Positions 26,901 to 28,587 of a DNA stretch of 28,587 nucleotides are shown one piece after another. The DNA is from an uncultured Clostridia bacterium (GTDB lineage: Bacteria; Bacillota; Clostridia; Christensenellales; UBA1242): positions 1-28,587 of the forward strand of contig CALBKX010000032.1 of NCBI GenBank assembly GCA_937895935.1. The letters are read 5' to 3'. A program made the translations under genes and the position numbers. The notes under the pieces were generated by a model. The model saw only the letters and a list, made by a program, of their open reading frames with translations, made no database searches and had not been told where the DNA came from. Each line of letters begins with the position of its first letter. Position 1 is the first letter of the stretch.

Positions 26901-28587
26901 CTATGCAAGCGGTATAAATTGTTCTGAATATCAAAATGCTGAAGTAGTGGATGCATATAAAAAATCAAGTAATGGAACAATTACAAAAGACAGCTATAAA
27001 GGAAAACTCAATTCCTTGTTTGCTGAATCAACCAACGAAGGAAAGTTTGATAATTGCTACACAATTGTTATGGCAAAATGTGACACCAAATTTTTAAACA
27101 CAACTCTTCCTTCTGGAGTAGTTGGCGAGAGCGATGCTTGCGAAGTAAATTTGACTGGTGGCAAAACCCTTTATGATAGTGCGGACAATGCATTAACTCC
27201 AAATTCTAATGCAAAACAATTCTATGCAACAGACTCAAAATTTAACTATAAATATCCAACCATTTCAGGCGGTCCATTTGAAAGCTTCACCTTCACAAAA
27301 CGTAGCACAATGGTGCAAGTGGGAGATAATGGCGGATACACTGAACTTGCCAAAACAGCAAATTATCAAGAAAACGATTACAAACAAACATTGTATTGCC
27401 AAATTCCAAACTTGACAGTGTTTAGCCAATTAAGTACCTTAACATCACAACATAGTAAATTTGTTTTAATCAACAACATAAATGTTTGCTACAATAATAC
27501 CGCTTTAACATCAGCAAAATTTGATAGCATCACGCCTGGAGTAACAGATTTTAGCGAAGATTTAGACAAGAAATTCAAAAACCTTACAATTGACGGATAC
27601 AACAATGGGTTATATAACATTTTGTTAAATGGCGCAAATTTGATTAAAGAAATTAGTAAGTCGTCTACAAACTCTATTCCAGTTACAATCAAAAACTTGA
27701 AATTTGGTTCAACAATTAAATTGACAAACTCGACAGGTATCATTGGAACAATTGGTGATGGCGTAACTCTTGACAACATTACATTTGAAGAAATAACAGA
27801 AGAAAATTTAGCAACAACAACTCCTACTTCAAGTACAACAGGAAATATCAAACCAGATAACTACTTTGCTGTGATAATAAAAAATGTGAAAAATGCAAAA
27901 ATTGGCATTTTGGCTGGACAAAACTCTGGCACAATTACAAATTCAAACTTTAACTTGGATATTAAGGCTACAGGAAGCTCTGCTTCATACACCTTAGGCG
28001 GTTTTGTTGGAGAAAACTCTGGCACAGTCAAAAATTCAACCTTTACAGCAAAAGTGCTGATTGATGAAACTGGTAATAATCCAATTGATGTCACTTTTGG
28101 TGCTTTTGTTGGGGAAAACTCTGGCATTCTTACAAACCTCACATTGGAAGAGGCATCAAAAAACAACGCATTGACCTTAACCGAAGGTGGCTCTGTACTT
28201 TTGCCTGCATATGACGACAACAGCAATATAACAGCCTACCGAACTGGGGAAACGGAAAAGAAAGATTCCACAAAATACACAGACCCTACTCCAGATCAAT
28301 ACACAGCACAAATTTTTGTAAGAACCAACAACAAAGCGATTGTTGGAGGCATTGCCGGAACTTTAAGCAGTGGCAAAATTTCTGAGTGTACAATATTGGC
28401 ACAAACATCACTGGCAGAAGATTCTAAAGATATTACAATTTTTGTGGGCGATGAACAGTATCAAATGATTGCCTACGCAGGCGGTATTGTTGGCACAGTT
28501 ACATCTGAAACAGATACATCTGGCACAATTTTAGACTGCGCAAACGTTGCCAACATCACAGCAATGTCCGTATGGCAAGCAACAACA
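14971..28587 (+). CDS. Giant GLUG-repeat surface lipoprotein (3' end beyond window)
   Basis: One continuous frame of 4,539 codons, with no stop before the window edge, so the protein is longer still. The start has AGGAG 6 bases upstream. Residues 1-22 are a lipoprotein signal peptide ending in the lipobox LSAC, with Cys23 anchored to the membrane's outer face. Residues 25 to about 1000 look like a chain of Ig-like beta domains; one BIG2-like domain spans about 936-1000. From about 1010 onward, GLUG-type repeats (GGxVGxNxGTIxNS) alternate with beta-strand stretches and beta-helix caps (LDGNNHTI, LQGNGLTIKNL). Such repeats occur in M26 IgA-protease N-termini and large adhesins and form long beta-helices. 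No protease or other catalytic motif is visible. Adhesion or a structural stalk is inferred. A wall-anchor or other C-terminal domain could lie downstream. Confidence 0.9.
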   Translation, partial: MKKFSFLILSILLMGIGVLLSACAPSGGQKINLDKTSATIYLGETENNTVTINASLVNVDVKYLDLVYEPSNLVNISQVKNSNGTFTLTITSNAEKNVDPVAVEVKAGKYASATFYVEVVLPVKQILQKENVYLAYNGKATSYNLYDFISFEPSETKQKNVNFTLLTENDKLKIEGNTLTIGEGVDIDKIENIEINAVSSAEGKANVSCNLNLKLVPNVKLLANKFDVKANYNNSESTINQNGYTLTLSKKDGKYTIQEFSITIIIPRDLGIDVDIDVSGGGYGTSILNYLSCSKSHTTTTENDVYTFLFDAISSIQGTADLKFKYFYKNELYKKDTSLSSVFVCAEGDKAENQEIDKISVTVTIPVAEIDVDTNAEKTTEENYIVYNNYATGVLGEKFKFLAKSGDGDVIQKTLILEKPNNSNLTIFDKTGKALTFKEIKNDKDEIISYEAEIQSGAEIFVKGENVNTNQETLTVYSKDDKTKKAEIKIVVNQGISALGFVESTDDSSSINKNVVLYANRGGAELTWYIYAPNANASDLKGYQEKNTTPPLTIKGVSEGGSVVKNYFLVSFPVGEIGEFNYIIESVNGYQIKATVIVTEKLENVSIDFKDNASYVSGIGEYKFDEGNLINLSIQNGYIVELDYIANANAKISDVKYSFYEPQVGVYEGNNISLLKSLKNTAGNGLGEGDFNKTFSSYINTQSLAEKLISAEKSGVMVIKIDFYDQKIENGKITGKNEPITKYLFVQVYDAVKEITSDAKNITLRAENQLSESAKSLSQKTITFDVLSNALKSATYNKLFIDGGKIETDESKQVCTYTKKDNNITLFEATYDFATGELKINAKYVDSLYAGNYQIELFAGDFVDFGTGTTIYSGRVNYPVVKYILNIDLIETKSIEEINVTNLNLTNEDDTTKTYETIYIDTSKNSLNQFRLKTEITPFNAFEKELEYVYSSSYGMAVVDISSDGLITVVGEVGGKGIITIAPKHTNNSVKLVIIPIVIADGNSYETAYEITSLSEITNPNKHYVLTIPTTYETNSTLFETFNGGLYGKKFGDTTSSYATIKLNGESLFGVLGENSHIAYLNICGDVTSKEKNIGFVASENKGTIEHINVTTYIKNGVYVPSLLTVTTTETSANIGGIVGLNSGTITNSTFAGSINLSATNLNTAYAIAQNSTGTVANCKVIIAKFADSVGKDRVVEITDQTTTTATTYYTNGIIKNTASTNEFKDAKTSPTTSTDVTREDFKKATSLSNIKIAKADNGYIGTIHSFGDEDYKNRGIVFFYSSKDQSKQTKLDKLNTISYADVKDKNITDKGLFDLNGIDAKTLKVIALNPDGSVCNFVQVNSDSITLYGTGEFTLKITSIYDYTISIELKMVSMYFSNDFTVTYNGTTLSKSYTFELVKNQKAEIVSKINNRITLSGGEIVELQENDFDISFKLQDKDKNDVSNDYITNTKLGVHTINMLKGFPEDGLSVNLSLLSKYTNFNDLINKYFGVKTFSIQQKQGTTKIEADISEGSIEPKDTLTINAKIFTDLYTDIINKDSIQILSSANMDVTKYFNIAVNGLGNTNFEILISVNLENNNLLNLVNKTYTVIIKAQNKGGKVTYDAFASVKLNLLPQTIANINTTLYGVSSATVSGISVSAVEPATSVLMPTDSGLFVVDMFPSYASFDYLEVVATSSTLTKLNFRLQKLNANAKTYTNASMYDDNNNKTYEAIENKNGIRIFALGGSDTQNIGVYYLKVFADATFDADTIFTITVSAFYGGEELTAKSVFKLYVKAPENPQLSLDGKTRVYAKIGEKVENIIATIADDQVNFNAYIATDEQGNSVLDNKPTAGLSVSFNLLSDNSLYGYRRYNISIDFGEQYVYGTNSTKIKLVVTSKKISHGNEIPVSSEMYIFFVEHMMEEDDFVISNSSEHTLNVTSIKETELNLAELVINKDDKGNVIDNSLIQAFKNGFNKNYYYTSKETDFVLGSNVYKGVKLKMKAEVLASYLYYVNGTTEISLLSVNNGKVQINEDDFLSKYLIFDLQNDKLKVKGGTYTGTINMILRINYKMPDGKSFDYVYKFDIVNSIYTTEDLPKEIANVDAFKNIQNEELAQDYILTNDLYLYDYETIPDTSKINSLDGNNHTIHIINYASNITNFALFEQVSSGTTIKNLTVNLYYLKQITTESDITDINVAGFAVQNDGTIYNCEILAYKDSKLATTVNTYGLKLDENIVANVAGFVINNNGSITNSRVGGESKLVTEISYTQDNTGYSLNKNTVSTQMLNIRASGTISGFVINNTGVISSSFVKKVTIQNTYKKQETLVTTGFVNTNGGTITMSYVEGDFLNANSVQSDVGGMEGLGIMSGFVYKNNAKISDSYTNILITNSREQVGRLGAGFVYENSSSATIERCYSASKIVSNNITQMNFAGITDEGKYNNAGQIKTSYYYAKNSGDELSIETMLSTSITAVTEVEKDRNFYGFNFDTTSKAGTWTMTSKGPKPVSPDEIAHSVRAKTLNTTGQNTDIEYLFIYCDGFELGTIKNPIIIRSATEFNSVFGASNSTDIKDNYNLKTNKVYGTYRIINDLDMKELVPKSEQETEYKVNLLSTQMTLTGEYSVSSNKAGSLQGNGLTIKNLAISNSSATTSEFGLFKSLENGATICNLNIELASGGVSADHTTFVGTIAGTLENSNAYNLKISTLTSTAYTKVIGANVSGGAFGRVIGKSNVANISLENVSVTSTYNENVSTTDKKIKNEYPRTVVYNSDYNKISISGGAFGVVDYYDTLSSKTDEKVTDFLNATVLSIYVSGGAIIEGMTAGGVAGFVGDLVVARDLSFTVLKDAIKPQIIAYNCYAGGIVGFNKGYLYQLKAEHEQEWQTEIESNMQNYYKANGENRESIDRGSLDIFNSDLNYSEIAVGGLVGASYGGKLSIGYSKINVISNNAKNIGGVVGYVYNINNGNLTQGSEGFVEPLKLNEIYATGDVYSNAEGAFIGGIIGNNGHYVDKSGSNPAIGTTLTKVTAMNYWGHDAYTKFGKKDANINAIIGGGSYVTLEDNDSTVVSLKSIQFEGEEAKEICTSASVFNSYYSYTGVASDNGAQIDLMFKEKGWYNDHNWTRDLNETFPHIVYVLPTSNYIIETKADFYKFILYGRDADATFIIKGTDKDPIIDCTGWNQTIGLIRGSIVGATDKNGFKNLKTPLFAQSISNKISNLTFEDCSAPLVKKANAVTFSGLIYKDCEISSYYENSAGIVASKVEDDCKFEGISFNDGCKINAKTSNIGFLFGSHTGTGVTISNVEIKNTKTTTGAYSFGNGKTDKQNLEAEVNYGLIFGSANEAEVSGISIYDNLKVAVGGKPNASSSINAGLVCGQVTGVLSLSDIKINKIRDTKFEFDGEKLNNPENQSISLYIGGLAGNVGGTFTISGNGTSTSNSNAKPLYICPTINVKNIDSTTDSNSEIINRVTNFYLGTACGSAGKIKASNGLIVFGLQDPTSSTDNSGYKFEKLEISSIASSVNAIGGVAGQVASSSGDNGYLSYYGDIVFSAGILQSYVYIGGVFGNVEIQNASSEIQSNISNAIFEGTVSFDEGTDSNNKNTAFKDSIDKITYENGKVKTDSPQFTQLSVGGIIGHIGKGISTGVTISNSIASGELSLPSKSVSSSLNFAGVVGFAESSVKFETNTDTNTQEIKDQVISLTTVFSTSQSDFVDALIRCSSTGDVTASGTPVYCSSLNLAVSNNRTFDTCNKSFNDITIPEVLKQVAPKGSKINAYKLNEVPKTDSTSENTYSYTEENQIRTYSSTYLRKLYIDLGDSNSADIELGKEKYNYQISLKNTILFSSGAVIYSNYTPFYQIDSKSAVTGVVAKIYIDDSLDQNTINLSDDDNIKASKQPILNGKNYTNYAGFVNLNEGIVYTCSTQETMNKYSSTTQFHAYFNKTNYITSITDTNNPLSALYGSGKNGGVAGFVALNKGYIFGSNTNIKISSSKTSAHGFVALNQGTISYCYASGINCSEYQNAEVVDAYKKSSNGTITKDSYKGKLNSLFAESTNEGKFDNCYTIVMAKCDTKFLNTTLPSGVVGESDACEVNLTGGKTLYDSADNALTPNSNAKQFYATDSKFNYKYPTISGGPFESFTFTKRSTMVQVGDNGGYTELAKTANYQENDYKQTLYCQIPNLTVFSQLSTLTSQHSKFVLINNINVCYNNTALTSAKFDSITPGVTDFSEDLDKKFKNLTIDGYNNGLYNILLNGANLIKEISKSSTNSIPVTIKNLKFGSTIKLTNSTGIIGTIGDGVTLDNITFEEITEENLATTTPTSSTTGNIKPDNYFAVIIKNVKNAKIGILAGQNSGTITNSNFNLDIKATGSSASYTLGGFVGENSGTVKNSTFTAKVLIDETGNNPIDVTFGAFVGENSGILTNLTLEEASKNNALTLTEGGSVLLPAYDDNSNITAYRTGETEKKDSTKYTDPTPDQYTAQIFVRTNNKAIVGGIAGTLSSGKISECTILAQTSLAEDSKDITIFVGDEQYQMIAYAGGIVGTVTSETDTSGTILDCANVANITAMSVWQATT
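18253..18450 (+). repeat. GLUG repeat cluster 1 (module 1)
   Basis: Two GLUG-type units in the giant protein: VGFVASENKGTIEHINV (about residue 1094) and the near-consensus GGIVGLNSGTITNSTFAG (about 1138). They follow the cap-like stretch EITNPNKHYVLTI, which opens the first module near residue 1011. Confidence 0.8.
21493..22158 (+). repeat. GLUG repeat cluster 2 (six units, module 2)
   Basis: Six units in a row: AGFAVQNDGTIYN, AGFVINNNGSITNS, SGFVINNTGVISSS, TGFVNTNGGTITMS, SGFVYKNNAKISDS and AGFVYENSSSATIERC. They follow the cap-like stretch YILTNDLYLYDYE and LDGNNHTIHIINY (about residues 2094-2135). Confidence 0.85.
23041..23910 (+). repeat. GLUG-like repeat cluster 3 (module 3)
   Basis: Degenerate units: VSGGAFGRVIGKS, ISGGAFGVVDYYD, AGGVAGFVGD, AGGIVGFNKGYL, VGGLVGASYGGKLS, GGVVGYVYNINNG and GGIIGNNG. 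They follow the module 3 opening (ATEFNSVF, YRIINDLDM, LQGNGLTIKNLAIS) at about residues 2530-2620. Confidence 0.75.
26593..26916 (+). repeat. GLUG repeat cluster 4
   Basis: Three units: AGFVNLNEGIVYTC, GGVAGFVALNKGYIFGS and HGFVALNQGTISYCYASG. The second and third share the stretch GFVALN and nearly the same DNA (ggctttgttgctttaaac), which points to recent duplication within the gene. Confidence 0.8.
27904..28560 (+). repeat. GLUG repeat cluster 5, with three closely similar tandem units
   Basis: GILAGQNSGTITNSNF, GGFVGENSGTVKNSTF and GAFVGENSGILTNLTL follow one another with a spacing of 93 and 102 bases, sharing AAAACTCTGGCA at DNA level (near 27920, 28013 and 28115). GGIAGTLSSGKISEC and GGIVGTVTSETDTSG follow, and the frame then runs off the window, so the array probably continues. 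Confidence 0.85.

Noticed and set aside
27489..28226. Two minus-strand frames of about 120 residues opposite the giant gene
   Set aside because: They mirror the biased repeat composition of the giant frame. They have no ribosome binding site or recognisable domain.
18253..28560. CRISPR array or DNA-level tandem repeat in the 3' half
   Set aside because: The repetition is at protein level. DNA repeats are short, irregularly spaced and keep the reading frame.
14971..28587. Recoding of TGA as a sense codon, since no gene in the window ends in TGA
   Set aside because: The giant frame has no in-frame TGA and encodes Trp with TGG (for example at 16550). TGA is simply a rare stop here.

Overview
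The window comes from a very AT-rich, low-GC bacterium. The genes point to an uncultured Clostridia-like Bacillota: good AGGAG/GGAGG ribosome binding sites on most genes, GTG and TTG starts, T-rich Rho-independent terminators, a glmU-like/pth/mfd block in Firmicutes order, a PrsA-type foldase lipoprotein, and a SpoIIQ-type M23 protein. The standard bacterial code fits. Every complete gene here ends in TAA or TAG.

Layout. 1-1912: an ABC-F ATPase on the minus strand, then a divergent intergenic region. 1913-6654: a tight plus-strand operon with a shortened GlmU-like protein lacking the catalytic motifs, peptidyl-tRNA hydrolase and the transcription-repair coupling factor Mfd. 6679-10001: a PrsA/parvulin-type lipoprotein with its own promoter and terminator, then a flippase-like membrane protein. 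10099-11767: a small membrane-anchored TasA-like protein whose 3' end overlaps a convergent polysaccharide deacetylase. 11842-14565: a degenerate glycerol-1-phosphate-dehydrogenase-fold protein, a small secreted protein whose start codon lies inside a perfect hairpin, a SpoIIQ/LytM-like M23 peptidase and acyl carrier protein.

14971-28587: one uninterrupted plus-strand reading frame of at least 4,539 codons, still open at the window edge. It begins with a lipoprotein signal peptide. The N-terminal part is built of Ig-like domains, and the rest is a long array of GLUG-type beta-helix repeats organised in about five modules. This is nearly half the window and its main novelty: a giant lipid-anchored surface protein, probably an adhesin or polymer-binding stalk.

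Common theme: much of the window concerns the cell surface (lipoprotein folding, flippase, deacetylase, M23 peptidase, giant lipoprotein). Two genes look like enzymes that lost their active sites (GlmU-like, G1PDH-like). Domain assignments come from reading motifs by eye; no database search was run.
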